A stretch of 64,000 nucleotides of DNA, taken from contig NZ_FOSG01000017.1 in the NCBI RefSeq assembly GCF_900114215.1, positions 81,185 to 145,184 of the forward strand, given 5' to 3'. This DNA comes from Streptomyces mangrovi (GTDB lineage Bacteria; Actinomycetota; Actinomycetes; Streptomycetales; Streptomycetaceae). Position numbers and translations under genes: made by a program. Below are positions 35,341 through 43,199 of this stretch, one piece after another. The first letter of the stretch is position 1, and every line of letters starts with the position of its first letter. The notes under the pieces were generated by a model that saw nothing but the letters and a program-made list of their open reading frames with translations, had not been told where the DNA came from and made no database searches.

Positions 35341-35508
35341 ATGCAAACACTCCAGGAGAAGGACCAGGCCACCCCCGAGCAGCACGCCGACGAGGTGTTC
35401 GACCTGGTGATCGGCGATCTGGAGCAGGAGATTCCGCCTCTGGCGTCACCGACGAACTCGGGCAGCGGTACCGCCTGTGGTTCGTGTGCGGGCTTCTACT
35501 GCTGCTGA
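35341..35508 (+). CDS. RiPP (lanthipeptide-like) precursor peptide
   Basis: A 55-residue peptide preceded by GAGAGGAAC. The acidic leader (1 to about 35) contains EVFDLVIGDLEQEI, with the FxL-type hydrophobic patch common in lanthipeptide leaders, and ends PPLA. The last 20 residues form the probable core. They hold Ser36, Thr38, Ser40, Ser42, Thr44 and Ser48, and four Cys at 46, 49, 54 and 55. All Ser/Thr precede or interleave with Cys, as needed for lanthionine rings, and the peptide ends Phe-Tyr-Cys-Cys. It is followed by a strong hairpin and then by a LanM-like dehydratase and a LanC cyclase. The leader cleavage site is not clear and no peptidase is encoded locally. Confidence 0.85.
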   Translation: MQTLQEKDQATPEQHADEVFDLVIGDLEQEIPPLASPTNSGSGTACGSCAGFYCC

Positions 35509-35514
35509 CACGGC

Positions 35515-35548
35515 CCGGGTGGTGCCGTCGGCCGACGGCACCACCCGG
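35515..35548. terminator. Perfect 34-base palindrome after the precursor (attenuator)
   Basis: CCGGGTGGTGCCGTCGG (35515-35531) is followed immediately by its exact complement (35532-35548). In RNA it would form a stem of up to about 15 bp with a tight loop, six bases after the precursor stop. There is no T-run. This is the common RiPP arrangement in which partial termination gives more precursor message than enzyme message. Confidence 0.8.
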
Positions 35549-35589
35549 AGGGACCGAGCACCCCGCGTCGGTGAGTGGAGAGGGCGACC

Positions 35590-38037
35590 TTGTCGGATGT
35601 GCCGGCGGACATCGAGCCGCTGTGGGAAATGGGTCTTCCGGCCGGAGAGGCCTGCCCGGACGCCTCGGCCGGACTTCCGCCGGTGGCACGGCGAGTGGTC
35701 GCCGCGGTCGGTGAAGGTGCCGCGGGCGGACTGTTCCCCCCGGTCGTCACGGCCGGCCCGGAGGGGACGGTGGTGGAGGACCGGTTGCTCGGTGGCACGG
35801 CGGACGCACGCATGCTCGCGCACGCACTCCGGGACGGTCGCTTCGCACCGCTGCTGGAGATGCTGGAGACGCTGGACGGCTGGTGCGTCTCCGCGGCGCG
35901 TCGCCACGCGACGGTCGTGGCCCCCGGCGTGCTGGACGTGGTCAACGCCGATCTCTTCGGACCGGTGGTGTCCGAGGCGTTCGTGGCCTGCGCCACCGGA
36001 CGGGCACGGTACGCCCGTGACCGGGTGCCGGAGTGGGCGGCACGCTGCGAGGCGTTCCTGACGCTCTTCCTGGACCGGCTGCAGCGGGACATGAGCACCT
36101 GCTGGCCCGACACCCCGGCCTTCCGGGGACCGGTCGTCGGTCTGTGGACGCACGGCGAGGAAACCCACAACGGCCGGCAACGGGTGTTACGCCTCGACTG
36201 TGCCGGCGGCGGCCGGGTGGCGTACAAGCCACGGCCCGCCTCCGGTGAGCTGCTGTTCACCGCGTGCGGCGGTTCCGGCCCGCCGGCATCGGTGTTCGAG
36301 TTGCTGAACAACTCGCCCAAGGCGTCCGGAGAGGTCCGCCTTCCGGTGCTGACGTGCTGGTCCGGCGCCCGCCCGGGCTACCTGTGGCAGGAGTGGATCG
36401 AGCCGCCGGCCCAGTGGGGACCGATCCGCTCCTTTGGCGCGTGGCGGCTGACCGGCACGCGGCTGTCGCCGCGGGAGGCGGTGCGGTTCTGGCACCGCAC
36501 CGGCTCGCTGACCGCCGCGATGTTCGGCTTCGGGGTCACCGACCTGATCGGCGGCAACGTGGTGACCGGGAGCAGGCCCGGCGAGCGCGAACCGCTGCTG
36601 TACCCCATCGATCTGGAGATCTACTTCTGCCGTGTAGCCCGGCTCTACGACACGGGCCTGCTGTACGACCGGACCGCCGAGGTCGACCAGCACCACGTCG
36701 GCCTGGAGGCCACGCCGCGGTGGTGCAGCGCCGAGGGGCCGCCGGTGTGCTGGCACGAGGACCCGGACGGAACGCTGCGCCTGTACCGCCGGCGCCGGCC
36801 CTACGCCAGGGCCGAGACCCGGACCGTGGTGGCGGACACCGGCGGCCGGGCCGGGTACGGCCCCTACCTGCCGGCGATGCTGCGCGGCATGTTCGACGCC
36901 TGGACCCTGATGTGCCGGCAGCGGCCGGCGCTCCGGCGGTTCCTGTCGGCCGCCACCGCGGGTCACTACGTCCGGGTGCTGCGGCAGCCGACCTTCCGGT
37001 ACTTCGACGCACTGGTGCCACGGTGGCTGTCCGGCGGCGGTGCCGCGCCGGTCCCCGCCGAGGCGGACGTCCGCTTCGACCGGGCGGAGCTCGACCAGCT
37101 CCGGCGCATGGACGTGCCCTACTTCGTGCGTTCGCTGGAGGGCGGACCGGTGCTGCGGGTGGAGCCGCCGCCGCGGCCCTTCGCCACGGCCAGGGTCGCG
37201 GCCCGGCCCGAGCCCGAAGGGGGCTGGCCTCCGCTGCCGGAACTCCTGGAGTGCTCGAATCTGGTGCTCGCCGGTCTCGGGGTCGCGCTCCGGGACGCGG
37301 TGGAGCATGTCTTCGACGACGTGACCGAGCATGCCGTCACCGACGAGTCGCTCGGTGTGCGGCTGCACCTGCAGAGCCCGGCCGAGGGCCAGGTCGGCTT
37401 CGACTGGCCGGAGGCGGGCAGGCGGATCACCTACATCTGGGACCGGGAGAAGGTACGGCTGCGCATCGACGCGGTGGACGCCCCCGAGGTCCCGGCCGAG
37501 CCCACGCAGGCGGGTCAGATCCGCCGCCGGCTGCTGCGGCTGGACCGGCTCGACGGCGCCCTGCGGATGCCGTGGGCGCAGGACGGAATGGCCGACGCCG
37601 CGACGGAGCGCCGTCTGCGGGCGCTGACCGATGCCGGCATCGCGTGGCTGTCCACCGTGGTGGCCGAACACGGCTGGCCGGGCCGCGGGATGGTGGGCGC
37701 CGCGGCCGCCTCCGCGGCGAGCCGTCTCGTGCAGCATGCGAGGGACCACCTGGACTTCCGCCGGCACTGCCTGGAGCTGATGCGGCAGGCCGCGGCGGCC
37801 GGTGATCTGCCCTGGCGCGAGGTCGCGTACCTGACCGACGAACTGTGCCTCGCCGACAAGGTCCCCCAGGTGTACGGCACCAAGTTCGAGGCCGTGGCCG
37901 GCGAGCTGGTGCCGTATCCGATCGAGGAGCCGCAGGACGTGGACCGCCGGCGCGCCGCGATGGGCATGGAGCCCCTGGCGGACTACACGGACCAAATCCG
38001 GCAGCGGTTCCCCCTGACGAAGAGGGAGGCATCATGA
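35590..38037 (+). CDS. LanM-type dehydratase (DUF4135) fused to DUF6624
   Basis: An 815-residue protein. Residues to about 630 resemble the dehydratase half of LanM enzymes: HGEETHNGRQRVL (189-200), RVAYKPR with K213, DLIGGN (318-323), YPIDLEIYF with D341/E343, and HYVRVLRQPTFRYFDAL (459-474). Such enzymes phosphorylate Ser/Thr in the precursor and eliminate phosphate. Two positions differ from the usual pattern: ETH replaces DxH, and DLIGGN lacks the His of DxHxxN. Residues about 640-808 are a DUF6624 domain (GWPGRG, LVQHA, LTDELCLADKVPQVYGTKF, YPIEEPQDVDRRRAAMGMEPL), function unknown. The LanC cyclase half is absent; a separate LanC is encoded at 40491. The TTG start at 35590 is favoured by GGAGAGGG six bases upstream; GTG 35575 is an alternative. 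Confidence 0.85.
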   Translation: MSDVPADIEPLWEMGLPAGEACPDASAGLPPVARRVVAAVGEGAAGGLFPPVVTAGPEGTVVEDRLLGGTADARMLAHALRDGRFAPLLEMLETLDGWCVSAARRHATVVAPGVLDVVNADLFGPVVSEAFVACATGRARYARDRVPEWAARCEAFLTLFLDRLQRDMSTCWPDTPAFRGPVVGLWTHGEETHNGRQRVLRLDCAGGGRVAYKPRPASGELLFTACGGSGPPASVFELLNNSPKASGEVRLPVLTCWSGARPGYLWQEWIEPPAQWGPIRSFGAWRLTGTRLSPREAVRFWHRTGSLTAAMFGFGVTDLIGGNVVTGSRPGEREPLLYPIDLEIYFCRVARLYDTGLLYDRTAEVDQHHVGLEATPRWCSAEGPPVCWHEDPDGTLRLYRRRRPYARAETRTVVADTGGRAGYGPYLPAMLRGMFDAWTLMCRQRPALRRFLSAATAGHYVRVLRQPTFRYFDALVPRWLSGGGAAPVPAEADVRFDRAELDQLRRMDVPYFVRSLEGGPVLRVEPPPRPFATARVAARPEPEGGWPPLPELLECSNLVLAGLGVALRDAVEHVFDDVTEHAVTDESLGVRLHLQSPAEGQVGFDWPEAGRRITYIWDREKVRLRIDAVDAPEVPAEPTQAGQIRRRLLRLDRLDGALRMPWAQDGMADAATERRLRALTDAGIAWLSTVVAEHGWPGRGMVGAAAASAASRLVQHARDHLDFRRHCLELMRQAAAAGDLPWREVAYLTDELCLADKVPQVYGTKFEAVAGELVPYPIEEPQDVDRRRAAMGMEPLADYTDQIRQRFPLTKREAS

Positions 38038-39311
38038 CCGCCCTGACCACCGGGGCCCGGCAGGCGCCCGGCGACGTCGACTGGGCCTTGTTCGGACGGC
38101 GGTACTGGGGCAGGCGGCCGGCCCGGCTGCCTGCCCGGCCCCCGGCCGGGCCCTGCGAGATGTACGCCCTGACCGTCCGCTCGTGTGCCCCGTTCCGCGC
38201 CGGCACCCGGTTCTGGGTGATGCCCGACGTCCGTCTGCTGGTCGGCGACGGCCGGCTGCGCGCGCCGGGCGCACTCCTGCCGGACACCGGCGACCGGACC
38301 CTCGACGACTACCTCGACCGGCTGGACTCCGACGTGCACGGGCAGGGCTACCTGCTGTCCGTGCGTCAGCCGCTGCTCCTGGACTACGCGCTCTGGTCCG
38401 CCGTGCGCGCCGCGGTCAGCGGGCTGTGGCGGGAGGTCGGCTGGCCGAACCTCCCGGTGACCGCCGAGGTGCTGGTCGGCGACCGGTTCACCGAGCACAC
38501 AGGCGCCGCCGAGGCGCCCACGCACGCGGCGCTGACCTGGGTGCTGCGAGGGCGTATGGAGGTGCGGCTGTGGGACGAGAGCGGCGGTCCCCCGCCGGCC
38601 GGGATCGCCGACCCGGAACACGGACCGGAGGGTGTGCGCACCATGAGCGCCGGGGCCGGCGAGCTGCTGTACTGGCCGGGCGACCGGCGGCACGTGGACG
38701 TCTACCGCGAGCGGTGCGTGGCGCTGCGCCTGCGGATCCCGGTCGACCGGCGGCTTCCCTTCACCGCCTTGCGGGACCTGCTCGCCGATCTGGTGCACGG
38801 CCGGCGCGGCCACGACGAGACCGTGCCGTACTTCCCCTTCGGCCGCGGATCGCGCGTCGACGACGAGGACGGGGCGCTGTCCCACCTGACCGCCCTCGGT
38901 GACGAGCTGCGCACCCTCGTGGGCGGCGAGCAGCTGAACAGGACGCTGCGCGTGCGCTGGGCGGCGCTGCGGTCCGCGGCCGGTCTGGAACCGATCCCGG
39001 TGCCGCGGGAGGGCGTCCCGCTGACCTGGCACACCCGGATCCGGCGGACCGGCGAGATCGTCCGCATGCCCGACGGGCCCGGACAGGTGGTGTGGGCGGT
39101 CAACGGGAACGTCTTCTCCCTGCCGAGAGCCGCGAGCGACCGGGTGTACCCCGCACTGGGCGACGGCGAGGAGACCGGCGTCGCCGACGTGCTGCGCGCC
39201 ATGGGAGCCGGCGGCGACGGCGATGGCGATGGCGATCAGGGCGTGCTCGCGCTGCTGGACAAGCTGTACCGGCTGCGCGGCATCGACGTGGCGGAGGTGC
39301 CTGCCGGATGA
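38034..39311 (+). CDS. JmjC/cupin-4-like protein lacking the iron-binding HxD (degenerate)
   Basis: A 425-residue protein, start overlapping the dehydratase stop (ATGA). It is homologous to the next protein: LTWVLRGRMEVRLWDE (168-182) and GAGELLYWPGDRRHVDVY (207-224) correspond to FMFCVRGTKRMRFWDE and EPGDLLYWPSRYHHVGES. At the place of the HxD iron motif it reads EAP (160-162); only the distal His (H220) remains. It is therefore unlikely to be an active 2-oxoglutarate hydroxylase. The C-terminal about 90 residues (TGEIVRMPDGPGQVVWAVNGNVFSLP, then two helices) look like a small winged-helix or PqqD-like module. A role as partner or leader-binding subunit of the following enzyme is inferred. 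Confidence 0.72.
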   Translation: MTALTTGARQAPGDVDWALFGRRYWGRRPARLPARPPAGPCEMYALTVRSCAPFRAGTRFWVMPDVRLLVGDGRLRAPGALLPDTGDRTLDDYLDRLDSDVHGQGYLLSVRQPLLLDYALWSAVRAAVSGLWREVGWPNLPVTAEVLVGDRFTEHTGAAEAPTHAALTWVLRGRMEVRLWDESGGPPPAGIADPEHGPEGVRTMSAGAGELLYWPGDRRHVDVYRERCVALRLRIPVDRRLPFTALRDLLADLVHGRRGHDETVPYFPFGRGSRVDDEDGALSHLTALGDELRTLVGGEQLNRTLRVRWAALRSAAGLEPIPVPREGVPLTWHTRIRRTGEIVRMPDGPGQVVWAVNGNVFSLPRAASDRVYPALGDGEETGVADVLRAMGAGGDGDGDGDQGVLALLDKLYRLRGIDVAEVPAG

Positions 39312-40519
39312 CGCTGACCGTGGAGAAGTCGCTGGACTGGGACGTCTTCGTCGACCGGTTCTGGGACCGCGGACCCGTGCTGTACAAGGGCATCGGCAGC
39401 GTGCCCTTCACGGAGGCGGAGGTGTTCGAGTCCGCCGTGCTGGGCACCCGGCCGCCGCACCCGCTCGCCGTGCCGCGCAACGTGCAGTTCCTCGTCGGGC
39501 GGCGGCAGCAGACACAGCCGCGCGACTGCCTGCCAGAACGGTCGGACCGTTCGTTCGACGGCTACGAGCGGCGTATGGCCGAGCGGCTGGACGGACAGCG
39601 TTACGCCCTCGTGGTCCACCTGTTCCACGCGTTCTCCCACCCCCTGTGGGAGCGTGCGCAGCGGTTCTACGCCGGTCTGTGGGAGCGCGTCGGCCGGCCC
39701 GCGCACAGCGCGGGCTCCACCATGTTCCACGGCTCCTACGAGCACAGCCCCGTCGGCGTGCACCAGGACCGCTTCGCCACGTTCATGTTCTGCGTACGGG
39801 GCACCAAGCGGATGCGGTTCTGGGACGAGCGCCCGTGGACCGAGCCGGTGCACACGGTGCTGGACTACCGGCCTTACCTGGACTCCTCCTTCGTCGCCGA
39901 GGTCGAGCCGGGGGACCTGCTGTACTGGCCGTCGCGGTACCACCACGTCGGGGAGAGCGCCGGCGACGAGCCCGCGACCAGCGTCAACGTGGGGATCCCC
40001 CGCCGTGAACACCGGCCGTACTACGAGATCAAGGATCTGCTGCGGGGCACCCGTCCGCGGGCGACGGCGCCGTTGTTCACCCCGGACGCCGGTCCGGACG
40101 GGCAGTTGTCGGGCGAGCTGCCCACCGCCCTCGGCGACGCCCTGGACGCGTTCGCGCACTGCCTGGACGAGGACCGGTTCACCGACCGGGCCACCGCTCT
40201 GGCCCTGCGGGTCGAAACGGCCGGCGGGTTCTGGCCGACCGAGCCGCCCGCGAAACCGCGGCCGCTGGACGACGACACCCCCGTCCGGGCGTGTGCGCCC
40301 CTGCTGACCGCGCCCGGCGAGGGCGCCCGCAGGTACGCGGCGAACGGCAACGTCTCGTCCGGCACCGCCGGCCTCGAGGCCGCCGAGGTGCTGGGCCGGC
40401 TGGACGCCGGCGAGGTGGTGCGCGTCGGTGACCTGCCCGCGCACCGGCGCGCGGAGGTCCGTCATCTGCTGCAGGAACTGGAGAGTTTCCGTGCCGTCAT
40501 CCGTCTCGACCCCCGCTGA
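39308..40519 (+). CDS. JmjC/cupin-4 2-oxoglutarate Fe(II) oxygenase, candidate peptide hydroxylase
   Basis: A 403-residue protein of the cupin-4/ROXA-like JmjC family, which hydroxylates side chains in proteins and peptides. Seen: FHGSYEHSPVGVHQDRFATFMFCVRGTKRMRFW with the HxD iron ligands H152/D154 and probable 2-oxoglutarate Lys168, then EVEPGDLLYWPSRYHHVGES with the distal His (212 or 213). The N-terminal WDVFVDRFWDRGPVLYKG opening is typical. The C-terminal region (ARRYAANGNVSSG, then helices) parallels the winged-helix-like module of the preceding protein. It overlaps both neighbours, so it should be made with the RiPP enzymes. The likely target is the precursor core; the residue is unknown. 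Confidence 0.82.
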   Translation: MTLTVEKSLDWDVFVDRFWDRGPVLYKGIGSVPFTEAEVFESAVLGTRPPHPLAVPRNVQFLVGRRQQTQPRDCLPERSDRSFDGYERRMAERLDGQRYALVVHLFHAFSHPLWERAQRFYAGLWERVGRPAHSAGSTMFHGSYEHSPVGVHQDRFATFMFCVRGTKRMRFWDERPWTEPVHTVLDYRPYLDSSFVAEVEPGDLLYWPSRYHHVGESAGDEPATSVNVGIPRREHRPYYEIKDLLRGTRPRATAPLFTPDAGPDGQLSGELPTALGDALDAFAHCLDEDRFTDRATALALRVETAGGFWPTEPPAKPRPLDDDTPVRACAPLLTAPGEGARRYAANGNVSSGTAGLEAAEVLGRLDAGEVVRVGDLPAHRRAEVRHLLQELESFRAVIRLDPR

Positions 40520-41852
40520 CCGGGCCCCGGCCCACCGGGAGGCGGCCGCCGGGATCGTGGCCGAGATCGCCGAACGGCTCGCCGATCCGGGCCGGGTGGC
40601 ACAGGCCGCGGGCGCGCCGGACAACCTCATGCGCTATCCGGGCGATCCGCAGCCCGTGTGGGATCCCCTTCTGCTCTCCGACGGCCACCCCGGAGTAAGC
40701 CTGCTGTTCTCGGAACTGGCCGTACGAACACCGAGGTCGCGCGGCCGGGCGCACGCGCACCTGTCCGCGGCCCTCGGCAGCGGCATCCGGCTGCTGCCCC
40801 AGTCGCTGTTCGGCGGCATGGTCGCACTCGCGTTCGCCGGGCAGGCCGCGGCCACCGGATTCGGCGGCTACGCCGGCATGCTGTCCGGGCTGGACCGGCA
40901 CATCACCGTCCAGGCGCGCGAGCGCGCGCGAGCCGATCTGCACAGGGTGCACGCCGGCGAACCGGTGGGCGCCTGGGACCGGTACGACGTTCTCGGCGGC
41001 ACCGCCGGGATCGGCCGCTACCTGCTCGCCCGGTACGAGTCGGCGGCCGAACCGGAGGCACGGCAGGCGGCGGGGGACGCGCTGACCGAGGTCCTCGAGT
41101 CACTGGTGGCGGTGGCGACCGCGGACGAGGTCACGCGGCACGGGATCCGGCTGCCCGCGTGGTGGATCACCGACGGCCTGGAGCACGGGTTGGCGGAGCA
41201 TCTCAACATCGGCCTCGCACACGGCGTCTGCGGGCCCTTGGCGCTCCTCTCCGTCGCCTGGCGGGCCGGGTTCCGGGTGGCCCGCCAGGACGAGGCCATC
41301 GAGCGAATCATGGCGCTGCTGTCCCGCTGGCGCACGACCGACGGGGCCGGACCGCACTGGCCGCATCTGGTGACACCGGCCTGTCTCAAGGGCGAGGAGC
41401 CGCCCGGGCGCGGACGGGACTCGTGGTGCTACGGGGCCGCGGGCACGGCGCGTGCCGTCCACCTGGCGGGCGTCGCGCTGGACCGCGCGGACTGGCGGGC
41501 CGACGCCCATGCCGCCGTCCGCGGTGCGCTGGCCGCGGCGCGCGACGAACTGGTCTGCGACTCCGCGCTCTGTCACGGCTGGGCGGGGCTGCTCCAGATC
41601 GTGCTGCGCATGGCGCACGACAGCCCCGACCAGGACTACCGGGCCGACGCCGACGCACTGGCGGCGCGGGTCGTGGACCGGTTCGACGCGGGGGCGCCGT
41701 TCGGCTACCGGTACCGCCACACGCTCGCGCCGCGCGACCTCGACCGCCCCGGGTTCCTGGAAGGAGCCGCGGGGATCGCCCTGGCCCTTCACACCTACGC
41801 CACGGGGGCCGCGCCGGCGACGTCGTGGGACAGCGCCCTGCTGCTGAACTGA
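40491..41852 (+). CDS. LanC-like lanthionine cyclase
   Basis: A 453-residue LanC-family protein. The full zinc and catalytic set is visible: His244 in LNIGLAHGVCGPLALLS, Cys313 in DSWCYGAAG, and Cys361-His362 in LCHGWAGLLQ. The double-toroid repeats LGGTAGIGRYLLA, FGGMVALAFAG and LEGAAGIALALH also appear. It would add Cys thiols to dehydro-residues in the precursor to close (methyl)lanthionine rings. The GTG start at 40491 has GGAGAG nearby and lies 29 bases inside the preceding gene, showing tight coupling. In class II systems this activity is normally fused to the dehydratase; here the two are separate genes. Confidence 0.92.
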   Translation: MPSSVSTPADRAPAHREAAAGIVAEIAERLADPGRVAQAAGAPDNLMRYPGDPQPVWDPLLLSDGHPGVSLLFSELAVRTPRSRGRAHAHLSAALGSGIRLLPQSLFGGMVALAFAGQAAATGFGGYAGMLSGLDRHITVQARERARADLHRVHAGEPVGAWDRYDVLGGTAGIGRYLLARYESAAEPEARQAAGDALTEVLESLVAVATADEVTRHGIRLPAWWITDGLEHGLAEHLNIGLAHGVCGPLALLSVAWRAGFRVARQDEAIERIMALLSRWRTTDGAGPHWPHLVTPACLKGEEPPGRGRDSWCYGAAGTARAVHLAGVALDRADWRADAHAAVRGALAAARDELVCDSALCHGWAGLLQIVLRMAHDSPDQDYRADADALAARVVDRFDAGAPFGYRYRHTLAPRDLDRPGFLEGAAGIALALHTYATGAAPATSWDSALLLN

Positions 41853-41862
41853 CAGGGCGCTG
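41831..41862. terminator. Terminator of the RiPP operon
   Basis: CAGCGCCCTG (41831-41840) and CAGGGCGCTG (41853-41862) are perfect complements with a 12-base loop. The left arm lies inside the last codons of the LanC gene. It stands in the 29-base convergent gap to the esterase gene. Confidence 0.75.
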
Positions 41863-41881
41863 CCCGGGCGCTCCCGGCCGG

Positions 41882-42874
41882 CTACGCCCTGCGGAGTCGG
41901 GCGATGATGCCGTCGAGGTCGCGCCGGAACATGTAGTCGCGGAAGACGTGCCCGCCGGGCTCCTCGTGCCACTCGTGCGGGATGCCGGCCTGTCCGAGGA
42001 GGCCCCGGAACTCCCGCTGGCCGGCGAGCACCTGGGTCTCGTTGACGGTGTCGAACCAGTTGACCGGGTTGGGGCTGGTGCCGGCGACCAGGAAGACCCG
42101 TTTGTGGCGGTAGCTCTCGACGCGTTCGACCGGGTTGTCGGCGCTGACCCTGGCCTCGTCCCACAGCGGCATGCCGTAGACCGAGCCGCCGCCCAACTCC
42201 ACGGCGGCGGAGGACAGGTTGGCCCAGTGGGCGACCAGGCCGCCGTCACGGCGCAGACTGGCCGGCCCCGAGTGGGAACTCACCGAGGCGAAGTGCCCGT
42301 AGTACTTGGCCGCGTACTTCAGCGCGCCGAATCCGCCCATCGAGAACCCGCAGACGGCACGGCCGTCGTACTCGGCGTAGGTCCGGAAGTTCGCCTCGAC
42401 CCATGGGAGCAGCTGGTTGATGTGGAAGGACTCCCAGTTCCGGGGGCCGACATGGGAGCTGACCGGGTTGGAGTACCAGCCCGCGTGCCCGCCGTCGGGC
42501 ATCACGACGATGATCGGCTTCCCGGCGGTCAGAGCGCGGATGCCCCAGCGGTCGAAGGTGATGAAGTCCTGGTCGGTGCCACCGCCGTGAAGCAGGTAGA
42601 GGACGGGGTAGGCGCGTCCGCTGGTGTGGTAGCCGTCGGGCAGCAGTACGTTGACGCCGGGGTCCCAGCCGATCTCGTCGGTCGCGAACCGGTAGTACCA
42701 CATCCGTGGATCACTCTCGTTGCGGTCCACGATGCGCAGCCCGAAGCCGTCACCGGCCGCGTGGGCCGCCGATGCCGTCGCCAGGACGCTTCCACCGCCG
42801 AGGGCCGCGGCCGCGGAGAGCCCGCCGACGGCTCTCAGGATGCTTCTACGAGTGGTCCGGTTCTCGCTCAACAT
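41882..42874 (-). CDS. Secreted esterase D/mycolyltransferase-like alpha/beta hydrolase
   Basis: A 330-residue hydrolase with a Tat-like signal: TTRRSILRAVGGLSAAAALGGG, then ATASAAHA. The body is the esterase D/antigen 85-like fold: VNVLLPDGYHTSGRAYPVLYLLHGGGTDQDF, the nucleophile elbow CGFSMGGFGALKYAAKY with the Ser of GFSMG, and GGHVFRDYMF near the end with the catalytic His. It is probably exported and acts on ester bonds of an unknown extracellular substrate. It is convergent with the RiPP operon, so it is probably not part of it. The ATG at 42874 precedes the twin-Arg. Confidence 0.88.
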   Translation of the reverse strand: MLSENRTTRRSILRAVGGLSAAAALGGGSVLATASAAHAAGDGFGLRIVDRNESDPRMWYYRFATDEIGWDPGVNVLLPDGYHTSGRAYPVLYLLHGGGTDQDFITFDRWGIRALTAGKPIIVVMPDGGHAGWYSNPVSSHVGPRNWESFHINQLLPWVEANFRTYAEYDGRAVCGFSMGGFGALKYAAKYYGHFASVSSHSGPASLRRDGGLVAHWANLSSAAVELGGGSVYGMPLWDEARVSADNPVERVESYRHKRVFLVAGTSPNPVNWFDTVNETQVLAGQREFRGLLGQAGIPHEWHEEPGGHVFRDYMFRRDLDGIIARLRRA

Positions 42875-43199
42875 GACCTCCTGGGTCGATGGAGTGGCGT
42901 GCGCATGACATCAAGAAACCGGTCGGCCCCGCTCTCCCCTCCGCGAACCGGAGGGACGGGTGGGCCGGGAACGGACACGAGAGCGCCGTCCCCTGCGTGC
43001 CGCCGCCAACCGTAGGCGGATATCCGGTCACGCAAAACCCCGCACCGAGGCGGTCGGGATGGGGCGGTGTCGGGTGGGGCGGGCCGGGCAGGGCCGGTGC
43101 CTGCTTCCCGGCGCCCGTTTCCCCTGCCCCGTCCTCCCTTCCGCCCGTCCGCCGACCGGTGGGAGCGACCCGCCGCGGCCCGTTCCGTACCCTGGCGGC
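42875..43199. other. Intergenic region between divergent esterase and sirtuin genes
   Basis: About 325 bases without a convincing gene; the ORFs crossing it are unlike proteins. A small hairpin, CCCTCCG (42937-42943) and CGGAGGG (42949-42955), lies near the esterase side. The promoters of both genes must lie here, but no clear hexamers can be named. Confidence 0.6.

Noticed and set aside
34961..35385. Small minus-strand frames upstream of the RiPP precursor as extra precursor or immunity genes
   Set aside because: They run antisense through the PucR gene end and promoter, with Arg/Gly-rich composition and no Cys-rich core.
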